From: Tritrichomonas foetus
Taxonomy: Eukaryota; Parabasalia; Tritrichomonadida; Tritrichomonadidae
Direction: 5' to 3'
Length of the DNA stretch: 64,000 nucleotides
Assembly: GCA_001839685.1 (NCBI GenBank)
Contig: MLAK01000608.1
Location: forward strand, 9,434 to 73,433
The position numbers and the translations under genes are program-made. Positions 10,701 to 19,515 of the stretch are shown here, in pieces. The notes below the pieces were generated by a model, which saw nothing but the letters and a program-made list of their open reading frames with translations, was not told the origin of the DNA and searched no databases. Position 1 is the first letter of the stretch; each line of letters starts with the position of its first letter.

Positions 10701-10796
10701 TGGAGCTGATGGAAATTCGTCTAGAGTAGCTGATGGAAAATCGACTAGAGAAGCTGATGAAACTATAAAACCTGGCTTAAATTCTTCACCATTCAT
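7734..10796 (-). CDS. TKL-family protein kinase with long helical C-terminal region
   Basis: 1020 residues. Kinase domain about 187-440: glycine loop GEGGFSKV (194-201), VAVK lysine 216, catalytic HRDLKALN (Asp311), DFG (329-331), APE (353-355) and the conserved RPTF segment near 427. All catalytic residues are present, so it should be an active Ser/Thr kinase. Directly after the domain comes KAYFPGAD, a (Y/F)FPG-type signature I associate with trichomonad TKL kinases. Residues 1-180 are low-complexity with D/E-rich stretches. Residues about 540-1020 are predicted all-helical, resembling armadillo/HEAT-like repeats, which probably bind a partner. No transmembrane segment, so cytoplasmic. ATG at 10796; stop TGA at 7734-7736. 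Confidence 0.9.
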   Translation of the reverse strand: MNGEEFKPGFIVSSASLVDFPSATLDEFPSAPFKNPNNVNENGEISSPRKPRLLVKFTKNNIQVDHDNAKAVSTEKSSPVEIRQYNSIASLHINFQEIMEEVNKNNEKVEIVDDDDFFPIVRRDRRATEFQLFDDDVKKYNAEDIRIIKQSAKIKKEDSDSLERIHIATQIKLIRSHPHLLRDISDFEFIQEIGEGGFSKVWKANDLRTGKVVAVKELSTTTLKGKHLLSFIREINTLALTQSRFVIPFVGFTITPPYSLITEYMPHDTLFMHTNRSHRSSALSGTHLSIIALCIAHGMDYIGSKNVIHRDLKALNILIDSEGLPRIIDFGTARILNESSKLSKNLGTLSHMAPEILNTRNYDTKADVYAYGMLLYEMVESHNCFNRKTPTEITQFINNNVRPGFKTANKPMKELIRKCWAQKPKDRPTFKEIVKTFSKGKAYFPGADVSQVVEFAQMLKEEDRKEKLKPPPELPKPFCNIDEVISDLEYRLANKKAAHKPGQAKPRLSYVSETGRDLIFQKPNISTGQEPTIVTLDNSSILQTISEDALSDPTKPEFFEYLDSIKTKLQPENFPSLFKKVFNIIYEAKNMVAVKSILQFFLDIAKANHNFLNTYHECKLYTVLPYSKEEVRGVVFHLLLIFFEFRPNLLNPVYRRITIYYILNDTEASIALLGKFIENVSLSVDPYPIITFFISHAKAYINNPCGVHYIDIFHYMMKEYEQFKKANMPQLRPIFLSFIKSKRTDVSIQAIKAICSLFDDEFQHPYTYLNKILRYNDLSKYVVSLLLRVKVLPLSKTLFSNIVTRALLTPDTFPLVFKFVSTSKKHAEIAVNNLLWMKVVKPETIRSSFQLFLYLFTDLDFKEKMINSNEIYHFLFQVAHLPEIQYYDGLNSILKRIRMSNKFAKKLLETGFLRVFIGQFKINESLSTLTQFILTIDQFVQLTYSEDYIMCLPVFLTLLHERNDLTSGAIAVISAMSRHGKMAKQLATPDLIEYFNQLLDVPQMDSYAKYFLGNVENYIK

Positions 10797-12590
10797 TTCT
10801 ATTAGCGATTATCGGTTATCAAATTAATTCAATAATATTTTGTGAAGATGTCGCAAATTTTTCATAGATCATGAATTTTTTTTATGCATTATCAGTTACT
10901 ATTTTTCAATAAGCTTTCTGATATTTCTTTCAATTTTTAGATATTTATTAGAAATATCGAATCACAATAATTGTTGTTTATCTTCCTGGTTCTGAAATCT
11001 CACAAAAAGTTTAGAACACTTATAAGCAAATTAAGATGTATACAGACCAAATAGTCTTAACGTACGAAATCACTAAAATGATCCTTATCATCAGTATTAC
11101 TTAATACCATCAGTCAAAAATCAAAACCTAAATAGCTAAAAGAATGACGAAAATTTCCCTTATCGCAAACTTCGCAAATGGCCGAATTCAAAAATATTTC
11201 GAAAATGATTCTGAAGAAGCTATTGTTTCAGTTTTCGGGTGAACAGCTGTCAGTCAATTGTTAAATCTATTTTTTATAGTTATGAGCCATGTTTATTCAT
11301 AGTTTTGAAATTTTGCAACAATTAAACCGAAAAAAGAGCGATTTTGGAGAAAGCCTAAAAAAAAATTGTGAGAAGCTTTTTTTCCAAGAATCACAAAGAT
11401 TATAATACTGCTTCCCATAATTCTATTTACACTTCTTCTATCGATTTTTAATTAAAAATCGCGAAAATTTTGATAGTTTTAACTCAGTGATGTTGAATTA
11501 ATTCAATTTCCATTTGACAAATATGAATGTATTGAAATCTTTTCTGTCATAAAATTTTAGTATATGAAGAAAATAGACTGGCAGTCCTCAACAGCACATT
11601 CTCAAGCAGGGATACAGATACAACGATTGAAAGACCAAATCAAGAAAAATGGAATCCAATATGTTTTTTTCCAGACTCGATGCCAAGTGACTTTTCTGAT
11701 GACTCGCCATTTAGATAGCAAAACATTCGTAATCTTCTCATTGATGCCTAAATTTTTTTTATTTATATCAAAATTATTAATATTTTTTTTATACTTCATT
11801 TTTGTATTTTGGAAAACATTATAATTTTCGATGGAGGGTCATATGATAATAAAAAGCACGATTTATGATCAGAAATAATCAAGATATTAATACAATAAAA
11901 TCACTTTTTATCTCAATAATTCTCAGAAATTTCTGTGGGATTTATTTTTTTCTCACAATTTTTTTTTGGATTTGGTTTTCTCTGTATCTTGATTTTTAAA
12001 TTATAATATTTATATATTATTAATAGGATTACAATTAAATAATTTTTAGATGACAATAATATCAACAATTATCCATTTAGATCTCTCAATAGTCTTCTAC
12101 ATCTAGAGCTAGTTAGTTTGTATACATCTGCAAATTATGGTTATTTCAATTGCATTGAATGAACGTTTTCAAAATGAGTAATTGGTGACTATTTACCATA
12201 TATCTTGTTAATTTGTGTTTCATTTTTCATTTTTTCTTCATAAAAGTTATTAAATATATTAGTTTGTTACTATATATGAAGTGCACACCTATTTTTTTAA
12301 TTCCTACCAATTCATTAATCATGCTAAAATGAGGATAATTTTTCTTAAAAAAAAATTAAAAATAAATAATAAAAATACTTGTAATCACTGGTATGATAAT
12401 AAAAGTTAATGGAAACATTATATGATCAAGAATGTTAATATCCCAAAATGGTTTCTTGAATTAATTCTTTTCTGATGGAAAATACCACACATCCCAATAT
12501 CATTGGTATTTATTATTTCTTATCCCAAACCTGAGTGATGAAATTACAATTAAATCAAAAAGCTATTAGTACTTTATTTTCTAGAGAATT
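10797..12590. other. Long intergenic region with possible gene remnants
   Basis: About 1.8 kb between the promoter of the kinase gene and the 3' end of the NELF-C/D gene. Mostly very AT-rich. Two patches have more coding-like composition: 11144-11242, a 32-codon ATG-to-TGA frame beginning MTKISLIANFANGRIQ, and 11564-11720, where a plausible frame (SSTAHSQAGIQIQRLKDQ...) appears to shift by one base at a T-run near 11666 into a frame reading PDSMPSDFSDDSPFR then stop. I cannot name either. No RNA gene seen. Confidence 0.35.
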
Positions 12591-14285
12591 TTATTTAAAG
12601 AAACTATTAATTGTATGCTGTTTATGTCCCCTTGCAATTTCAAGTGCCTGCCTAGCGCTCATTCTCAATTCATCATATTTTGGTCGCTCTTTAGGATCAC
12701 TTTCAGACGAAATGTCTCGATTCACTCTGTCAGTAAACCTAAAAACCACTTCAAGGCCGGCAGCCTGCACGGGAAGGGCAGGAATTCCTTTTGTGGGGAA
12801 GAAGAGTGCTCTCACATCAGGATGCGACAAGCATCGCAGCATATGAGAAAGAAACTCTTTCGAGAAAGGTGGCATTGAACACCTCAACATTTTCATCATT
12901 GTTTGTCTCTTAATATCAGCATCATTTTCTTTGTGCTTTTCAGTCATAAATTTGAGTGTATTTCTATAACTCCCTAAGCTAAATAAATAAGAAATCAAAT
13001 CATATAACTCTTTAAGTAGTCTATGCTGTGAAAGAGAGCCTAAGTTACGACGCTCACAATTAATTCCTTTTTCAACAATTCTAAAAACATTCGGAATTAA
13101 ATCACAATGCCAATAAGCAATTTCCATTAATAACAAACATTCAGGAGTTGGTGGCTGCTGATCATTAATATAAAATTCATTGGATAATATTTTTTTTGAT
13201 AGAACCGGTAATAAAGCAATCGCACAGAATTTGGCTCGGGTTGAATATAAAGCTAAAGAAAGTTCATTTTTTGATGAAACTGACCAATTTGTTAAACAAG
13301 TGATTCCATCAACCAGCAATTCTTCATCAAGATTACCGATTTGATTGGTTAAATTCAAAGAAGATGATTTATTATCTGGATTTAATGAATTTTCTTTAGT
13401 TATTCCAATTAAAGTTTTAACTAAGAAATTTCGAAATTCATCGTCAAGTGATGGCTTTAATAAATCTTTCACTAAACGTCTTAAAACAAAATCCCTTAAG
13501 AAATTCGATCTATCAAAACAAATCAGAGCAAGTTGAGCAATTGTTTCAAAATTTAAGTTTTCTATTCCTTGGAGAATTTCTATTGTTTTATCGTCACAAT
13601 GTTCAAGTCGCATCAAAGTTGTCAAAAATAAATTTTGTGAAGTTTTCCTTTTTTCAAGGAAATGTTCAATTGCATGAATTAAAGATACATCTTCATCTCT
13701 ATTAAGATTAAACGCAGTATAGACAATCGCAAGGTCATCTGAAACTAGCATTGGTAATAAAGTTTTGAAAGATGAACGATTTACATTTTTTTGGCCTTTT
13801 GTCAAAGCTATTCGATTAATAATAACATTAAAATATCCTTTATAGGAAATATGACAAGGTGGAATAGAAGTGACAAGTTCTGGTGATAATTCACAGATTC
13901 GTTCCATACAATATAATAAGAAATTTGATGTTGGATATTTTTTGAGAAGCTCATTAACAACAGAAACCCAAAAACTATTTGAAGCTAATCTAGATATCCA
14001 TTCAGGCGGACTTTTTGGATCAAACAAAATGTCTGCTTTTTTTGGATTGAATGACTGCAAAATATTTTGCATCAAAAATGCCTCAAAACTACTTCTAAAG
14101 TCACAACCCAATTCTTTTAAAACTGTGGCAAAAGCTTCAATAATATGAAAATTTCCTTTATAACCGTCAGATAAAAAAGTAATCATTGATGTAATATCAC
14201 CTCCACTATCAATGTATTCATCAATGTATGTTTGAACATCAGGATTCATCAAGGCATCTGGCTTCTGAAGTTTTTGGAAATTCAT
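12591..14285 (-). CDS. NELFCD: NELF-C/D (TH1)-like negative elongation factor subunit
   Basis: 564 residues, similar to the 580-590 of animal NELF-C/D. This subunit pairs with NELF-A in the complex that pauses RNA polymerase II. The strongest match is in the last third: a PTPECLLLMEIAYWHCDLIP segment, matching PTPVHLALLDEISTCHQLLHP; then a helical LLKELYDLISYLFSLGSYRNTL block, matching LKKTLLDRMVHLLSRGYVLPV; then MPPFSKEFLSHMLRCL, matching APPYTSDFVQLFLPIL. A VDGITCLTNWSVSS segment matches the family's MGVLRWVDWTVSE. The rest is all-helical, as in NELF-C. ATG at 14285; stop TAA with following A (UAAA). The call is by eye and needs a profile search, but several blocks align in order. Confidence 0.7.
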   Translation of the reverse strand: MNFQKLQKPDALMNPDVQTYIDEYIDSGGDITSMITFLSDGYKGNFHIIEAFATVLKELGCDFRSSFEAFLMQNILQSFNPKKADILFDPKSPPEWISRLASNSFWVSVVNELLKKYPTSNFLLYCMERICELSPELVTSIPPCHISYKGYFNVIINRIALTKGQKNVNRSSFKTLLPMLVSDDLAIVYTAFNLNRDEDVSLIHAIEHFLEKRKTSQNLFLTTLMRLEHCDDKTIEILQGIENLNFETIAQLALICFDRSNFLRDFVLRRLVKDLLKPSLDDEFRNFLVKTLIGITKENSLNPDNKSSSLNLTNQIGNLDEELLVDGITCLTNWSVSSKNELSLALYSTRAKFCAIALLPVLSKKILSNEFYINDQQPPTPECLLLMEIAYWHCDLIPNVFRIVEKGINCERRNLGSLSQHRLLKELYDLISYLFSLGSYRNTLKFMTEKHKENDADIKRQTMMKMLRCSMPPFSKEFLSHMLRCLSHPDVRALFFPTKGIPALPVQAAGLEVVFRFTDRVNRDISSESDPKERPKYDELRMSARQALEIARGHKQHTINSFFK

Positions 14286-14446
14286 ATGATACTGAAATGT
14301 GATGTGAAATTACTCAAATAATGGATTATGTCTCTGATTATCAATAGATATACTGGTATATAGCTTTATATATAAATATACGACATATGCAAAAGTATTT
14401 TCATTAAAACTTAAGTAGAATAAAATCATCCAACACAGTGCTCATA

Positions 14447-14448
<2 letters not shown>

Positions 14449-14508
<60 letters not shown>
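14449..14508. repeat. poly(T) tract, 60 nt
   Basis: Uninterrupted run of 60 T in the spacer upstream of the NELF-C/D gene (poly(A) on the gene's strand, about 165-220 nt before its ATG). The rest of 14286-15026 is AT-rich with nothing else supported. Confidence 0.95.
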
Positions 14509-14509
<1 letters not shown>

Positions 14510-15026
14510 ATTATTTAATCCAAATAATGAGGAACAGATATTTCAGAATTTTCCTTAGGCAAGATTGAACATAATTATTGAATGATTATAGAAGTCAACT
14601 AGCCAAATTCTAATATGCTCTATTATGATAACATGAATAGAATTTTTGATCATTGAAAGTCGCCATTTTATTATGGAATATTCCAAATGTTTCTTCTATT
14701 TTTTCTCAGCTTAAAAATTCATGATTATAAAGAAACAAAAGGGTCAAACCATCGTTAATAATGTCAGCAGGCTAAGGACAAATATAATGTGATCAAGTTA
14801 AGAACAACGATGAATACTTCATACTCTAAAAATAAATTTAGAAAGACATACAAAAATGTTTTTTAAACAAAGGTTCTTACAAAAAAATATTTCATTAGTT
14901 TTGGAAAAAATAAAATATTTTAACTCACAACACATTCTTTAATGTGAAACATTCGATCTAAAATGCATCAATTCAATAATTCATTCCTTTTAGGTGAAAA
15001 AATATGTATAAAATCTAAGATGTTAA

Positions 15027-16091
15027 CTAAATTAACAAACATTTACTATTGTTGCTATTTTTATGGTTACCAACAACAGAATTATTTTCTTCATTTCGAT
15101 TTTTTTCAGAATTATTATCTATTTGTTCAATAGTATCTGATTTATTTTGTTCTAAACCTAAATTGTGCTTTTCTCTGATAATTATTATGTCACCTGATTG
15201 AATTTTTAATGATTTTGGTGTATCGTTTTCTTTCAAACAAACTCCTTTGCAATAAAATGTATAACTGTCCACTCTTAAATTAAACCTCTTTTGAATTGAT
15301 GAAATAATTTTCCCAAACTTGCCATTATATTCAATTACTTTATCATATTTTTCCGCTGCATTTGATGCCAAAATAAAGCTAATAGAAATACGTCTTTTTT
15401 TACCGTTTTTCCCCTCTGCATTTGACTTTCTCACATTTATAGTAATTAATTCTTTTTTATCAAGTCCAATATCAATTGGAGTCCAGTCAATATTGATTTG
15501 TTTTTTTCCAATAAAGTAAGAAAATTGCGAATCTATTATCAAATTTTCATTCAAAACAAAAAACTCTATTGCTTTTCGAAATTTATCAGTTTTTAGAATT
15601 TCTACAATTTTTTTATCTGGATTTAGAAAATCGCTTTGAATGTTTATTTCAACCATATTTTTTTTAAGAGTTGAAGGGGAAAATGGTGAATTTGGTAATG
15701 ATTCATCGGCGAAAGTCATTGGTGGAGTTTTAGGAATTGTTTTAGGATATCCATATTTTTTATTGTGATTCAAAAATGATAAAAGTGTGTGCTTTAGATT
15801 GGTTTCAATAACATATGGAAATTGAAATGTTAAACAAAATAATTCTGGATCAAATATGAGAATTGTAGGAATTTGAAAAATCTCATAATTTTTGAGTAAA
15901 AAACATCCATCACAGTCATTCACAAGTATATTCACGAAATAAAAAAAATCTGCCATTTCACCAATAACATCAATAGAAAAATTTAAGAAAGGTGATTCCA
16001 TCTGCTCAAAATATAAGCCAACAGCTAGCCATTTTTTCAAATTGACTGCTTCTCTAGCATACTTTTGTATTTTACTATTTATGGGAATCAT
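15027..16091 (-). CDS. UAS (thioredoxin-like) / ubiquitin-like protein with C-terminal CaaX box
   Basis: 354 residues. Residues about 8-115 match the UAS domain of the UBXN7/FAF family: KKWLAVGLYFE, then FVNILVNDCDG, then FQIPTILIFDPE, the thioredoxin-like pattern without a CxxC. Residues about 225-305 form a ubiquitin/SUMO-like fold (basic beta strand, FNLRVDSYTFYCKGVCL, DTPKSLKIQSGDIIII). The tail is Asn/Glu-rich and ends in CLLI, a CaaX box whose final Ile favours geranylgeranylation. UAS-UBX proteins are p97/VCP adaptors; membrane anchoring by a prenyl group would be an added feature here. ATG at 16091; stop TAG. An AACGGTC element sits 12 nt upstream. Confidence 0.7.
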   Translation of the reverse strand: MIPINSKIQKYAREAVNLKKWLAVGLYFEQMESPFLNFSIDVIGEMADFFYFVNILVNDCDGCFLLKNYEIFQIPTILIFDPELFCLTFQFPYVIETNLKHTLLSFLNHNKKYGYPKTIPKTPPMTFADESLPNSPFSPSTLKKNMVEINIQSDFLNPDKKIVEILKTDKFRKAIEFFVLNENLIIDSQFSYFIGKKQINIDWTPIDIGLDKKELITINVRKSNAEGKNGKKRRISISFILASNAAEKYDKVIEYNGKFGKIISSIQKRFNLRVDSYTFYCKGVCLKENDTPKSLKIQSGDIIIIREKHNLGLEQNKSDTIEQIDNNSEKNRNEENNSVVGNHKNSNNSKCLLI

Positions 16092-16102
16092 TTTTTGTTC
16101 AT

Positions 16103-16200
16103 GACCGTTTGTTATTTGTTATCAAATAATAAAAGAATTTTGAGGTCAAAACTCAAACTTACAACCTTGAAACAATTCTTTTAACCGTTTGTTATTTGTT
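16103..16200 (-). promoter_or_regulatory. Two AACGGT(C/T) motifs in a repeated 16-mer upstream of the UAS gene
   Basis: The plus-strand 16-mer CCGTTTGTTATTTGTT occurs twice, at 16105-16120 and 16185-16200. Each copy starts with an ACCGTT core (AACGGT on the gene's strand). The first lies 12 nt before the ATG at 16091. The duplication and position suggest promoter elements; that is inferred. The rest of the spacer to 16600 shows nothing else. Confidence 0.45.
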
Positions 16201-16600
16201 TACAAAAAATGTTTGTTTATAAAACCAGAAAATTGTGAAAAAGTTTCATAAACCCTCAAAAAAATATCCATTCGTTATTTGATCCAATGAAAAAGCTCAT
16301 TAGAAATTTCAATACATTTTTCAAATTATTTCTCACTGAGCCATAGAGGTTTCATATTTTACCAAAAAAAATCTTTCAACATAAGATCAAAGACAAAAGT
16401 GAAATATTTTTAATGGGTATCAAAAATGAAAAATATTCTTCATTTTCAATAGGTAGCATTCAATAAATTTTTTTCTTCACAAAAATTTCCAAAGAAACCA
16501 GTATTTATAAAAATTCACAAAAATTAAAAGAGACATCGAAAAAATAATGCTGAAAGCGCACAAATTTTTCTGTCAAAAACGTTATTGAACAACATTACAT

Positions 16601-17176
16601 ATGGGTTGTGGTGGCTCGTCGACAGGTGGCGGCACTAATACTCAAGGCCGTACAGCGGCGGGTAAAACTAACCAACCTAAAACTCCGATTCTCATCTTTT
16701 CACTTCCAGGAGGTTCTAAAGATTATTTACAACGTGTTTTATCAAGCGACAACGCAGCTAACGAAAGCGGGAAACTTAATCTTAGATTTATAGATATTCC
16801 GAATCAACGAAATATTCGACGCTATTGGCTCAAGGAGCTTTCAAACCCTCGAGATTACGCAGTGGCCCTATATTTGGCCGACTTAAGGGACCATCCAACT
16901 CTACTGCTCACTGCTCGAACGTTGAATTGGTTTCTCCGAAACACCTTCAAAAAATATGAAGTTAAAATTATTACCATTATTTCCAAAGATTCTCAACTCC
17001 AAGAGTTCAAAATGTACCTTCCTGCGGCTATAGAGTTACTTCCACTCAACGAAAATGACCAAGAGACAATCGGTGCAGTTAAGGAAATGATAATCTTCTT
17101 TGAAGAGAAGTATCAAGAAGCAAAGAGGACTCGTACGGGAACAACAACGACAACAACACACCTTATTATGAAATAA
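16601..17176 (+). CDS. N-myristoylated pseudo-GTPase candidate (Arf/G-alpha-like fold without P-loop)
   Basis: 191 residues. The N-terminus MGCGGSS is a classic myristoylation (Gly2) and palmitoylation (Cys3) signal. After a flexible Gly/Thr-rich segment, a Ras-like order of elements can be read: beta1 PILIFSLPGGSKDYLQRVL where the P-loop would be but with no GxxxxGK(S/T); FIDIPNQRNIRRYWLKEL in the position of switch II (DVGGQ..R..W in Arf/G-alpha); AVALYLADLRD like the (I/V)VDxxD strand; and a helix-strand continuation VKIITIISKDS where NKxD would be. So it looks like a membrane-bound GTPase relative that cannot bind nucleotide in the normal way. ATG at 16601; stop TAA followed by A. Family assignment is structural reasoning only. 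Confidence 0.55.
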   Translation: MGCGGSSTGGGTNTQGRTAAGKTNQPKTPILIFSLPGGSKDYLQRVLSSDNAANESGKLNLRFIDIPNQRNIRRYWLKELSNPRDYAVALYLADLRDHPTLLLTARTLNWFLRNTFKKYEVKIITIISKDSQLQEFKMYLPAAIELLPLNENDQETIGAVKEMIIFFEEKYQEAKRTRTGTTTTTTHLIMK

Positions 17177-17534
17177 ATTTGTTCGTAATTTTTGGATAAC
17201 TTTCTATTTTCTTTTCTTTTTTATTTAAATATTTCGAAAATCATGAAAAGTGTTTATTTGATAATGATTTGATTATTTTATACGTTTTATTTATTTTTGG
17301 AGCTTCTTGTTGTTCAATTTAAAATTTATGATTAATTCATGAAATGTAATTTCGAAAAAACATTATATATCTTTATTTTTAATAGATTTTCCTAAATGAA
17401 ATATACTCTAATACAATGACAGACACAATTTTTTCAAGAATTTTCTGATGACAAAATTGTATCGGTGTCGAAAGAGAAAACATGAAATTTGATCAAACAT
17501 TCCGTTCATGAATCATCGATTATCAATATAATTA

Positions 17535-17541
17535 AACGGTC
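17535..17541 (+). promoter_or_regulatory. AACGGTC motif upstream of the SAPS gene
   Basis: AACGGTC, 60 nt before the ATG at 17601, followed by GTCATTGAAG and later TTGTCATTGAAA, both initiator-like TCATT sequences. Same motif-plus-TCATT arrangement as at 1666-1690. The spacer 17177-17600 shows nothing else. Confidence 0.45.
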
Positions 17542-17600
17542 GTCATTGAAGTTTTGTCATTGAAAATATCCAACCTGGTATTGAAAATATTTTCGAGTTA

Positions 17601-19220
17601 ATGAATTGGAATTTTGGAGGCCCAAATCTAGATGGGATAAAGAAGCTTGTTACAACTGAAGGCACCACACTTGAAGATGTTTTAAGTGATAATACTCTTG
17701 CGCAAGCTTTACGCTACGAAACAGAAGAAGTCATCGAATTTTTTTCCGACATCGAAAACGTTAAAGGACTGCTTCTCTACAGCCTCACAACACAATATTC
17801 AGATAATCCAAATTATTTTAGATATGCTAGGCTTGCCACTGGCGTACTTTCGTCCGCATGTATCGAACTTCAAAATGTTTTAATCGACTCGAATTTACTA
17901 ATACCCGCATTCCGCAACTTTTTCAGACTCAATCCAACCGAAACGCCGCTCATTTGTGGTAATTATCAGCGTATTGTCGAGCATTTCATCCGAGTGACAC
18001 ACGGCGAAGTTTTGGATCAATTTCCAGATTTGCCGTTTTGCTTAATTGAAAATATAGAAGTTTTATCATTCAGACTTTTATTGTACAATATGTTGATGGA
18101 CTTGCGTGAATATATCGGAGATACTCAACCAATAGTTGATAAGCTTGCTGAAATCATTGCAGAGGGTGGCCCCACTGCTTTCAATGCGACTGGACTCATT
18201 CGAGAAATCCTAAAAAGTGAGAAAAATCCTTTGCTTGGAAATTTAATGGAAAATGTTGTTGAGTCACTTTTTCAATTCATTCTTCACCAGGAATCAACTC
18301 CACTTTATAAAACAGAAGCTTTTGTTGTGATTGAGCTCATTGTTGAGAAATACAAGAACCAAGACTTCACAAAAGTTATTCGAAGCTATGAAGATAAAAT
18401 GGATTTTGAAAGCGAAGGAATTGATGGTGCAGCTATTTTCAGAGTCTATCCAAACCATCTCAGTCAGGCATTCAAACGCTTCTTTGTTGATATCACAAAC
18501 TCATTTGTTGGTAACATTTGTTTAACATCCATTAAAACACAAGAAAATCTTTTTGATTTTGTGAAAGAAAATGAAATATTGAATCAAATTATTTCCAAAT
18601 TCACGGATGAAAAATGCTCAGGTCATTTAACACAAATTGCTATTTACTTATCTGAAAACGAAGATTTAAATAATAAATTAAATGATGAGTCTGAAAGTGA
18701 ATCAGATGCCTCAAAAGCTTGGAAAGAATTTGTTTCAACAAAACTGGAAGAAAAGAAGAAACTTTTGACAGAATCTGCAACCTATGGTGGAGAAAGACCG
18801 ACTATGATACGTCAAGAAAATGCTGCCAAACAAGCTGCTCAAGACGCCGCAATTTTGAATACCGACTTTTCTATTAAAAACATAACAACTGATAATGCAT
18901 TCAACTTCAACAGTGATTCTGATGAAGAGGAAAGCTCAGATGATTCTGTTGAAAAGGCACTTCCAACCCACCATATGATTCACAAAGATCCAGTCCAGAA
19001 TCTTCACTATTCATCTGATGAGGATAAAGATAGTTATGGAGACTACAGCAATGATGAAGATGAAAACAAACAAGAACAATCACAAGATCAGCAATTCAGC
19101 GATTTAATGAAACAAATTTGGGGATTTACTACAATTGAAACACCCAAACAGGAAGAAGTGGAAGATGATGAAGAAGAAGAGAGCAACTACAGCTATGAGG
19201 AAGAAGATGAAGATGATTAA
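17601..19220 (+). CDS. SAPS-domain protein phosphatase 6/Sit4 regulatory subunit
   Basis: 539 residues. The N-terminus MNWNFGGPNLDGIKKLVTTE, followed by TTLEDVLSDNTLAQALRYE, follows the SAPS family start (MFWKFD...IDKLLDKE.VTLQELMDEDDILQECKAQN...). The following 300 residues are helical, with the family-like sequence of LV/LL helices including FNATGLIREILKSE. SAPS proteins (yeast Sap4/Sap185, animal PPP6R) bind the catalytic subunit Sit4/PP6 and set its substrates. The C-terminal 120 residues are acidic with Ser/Asp/Glu clusters, as is common in this family and typical of CK2 targets. ATG at 17601; stop TAA. No PP6 catalytic gene lies in this window. Confidence 0.8.
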   Translation: MNWNFGGPNLDGIKKLVTTEGTTLEDVLSDNTLAQALRYETEEVIEFFSDIENVKGLLLYSLTTQYSDNPNYFRYARLATGVLSSACIELQNVLIDSNLLIPAFRNFFRLNPTETPLICGNYQRIVEHFIRVTHGEVLDQFPDLPFCLIENIEVLSFRLLLYNMLMDLREYIGDTQPIVDKLAEIIAEGGPTAFNATGLIREILKSEKNPLLGNLMENVVESLFQFILHQESTPLYKTEAFVVIELIVEKYKNQDFTKVIRSYEDKMDFESEGIDGAAIFRVYPNHLSQAFKRFFVDITNSFVGNICLTSIKTQENLFDFVKENEILNQIISKFTDEKCSGHLTQIAIYLSENEDLNNKLNDESESESDASKAWKEFVSTKLEEKKKLLTESATYGGERPTMIRQENAAKQAAQDAAILNTDFSIKNITTDNAFNFNSDSDEEESSDDSVEKALPTHHMIHKDPVQNLHYSSDEDKDSYGDYSNDEDENKQEQSQDQQFSDLMKQIWGFTTIETPKQEEVEDDEEEESNYSYEEEDEDD

Positions 19221-19515
19221 TCTTATTTATTTTTTTCTGTGACTGATTATTGACTTGAATAAATTATTGTTTATACTGATTTTTATTCATTATCTTGTTT
19301 CTTTTTAATTTTTTAAAGTATGTTTGTTTTGCTTTCAAAGGTGGTAAACTGATGATTGATTTTAATGACCAATCGATATGGTTTTGAAAACAAACTCACA
19401 TATATTTAATAATCAATACAAAAAGTACAAATTTATCGTGTAGTTTATATTTAATAATAAATACAAAAAAATAATAATTGCTTGAATATCAAAAATAAAA
19501 TTAACATATAAAAAG

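Noticed and set aside
14815..14855. Minus-strand 26-nt GTATGT...TAG segment as an intron
   Set aside because: The CTAA-to-AG spacing does not fit the trichomonad motif and no open exon lies on either side.
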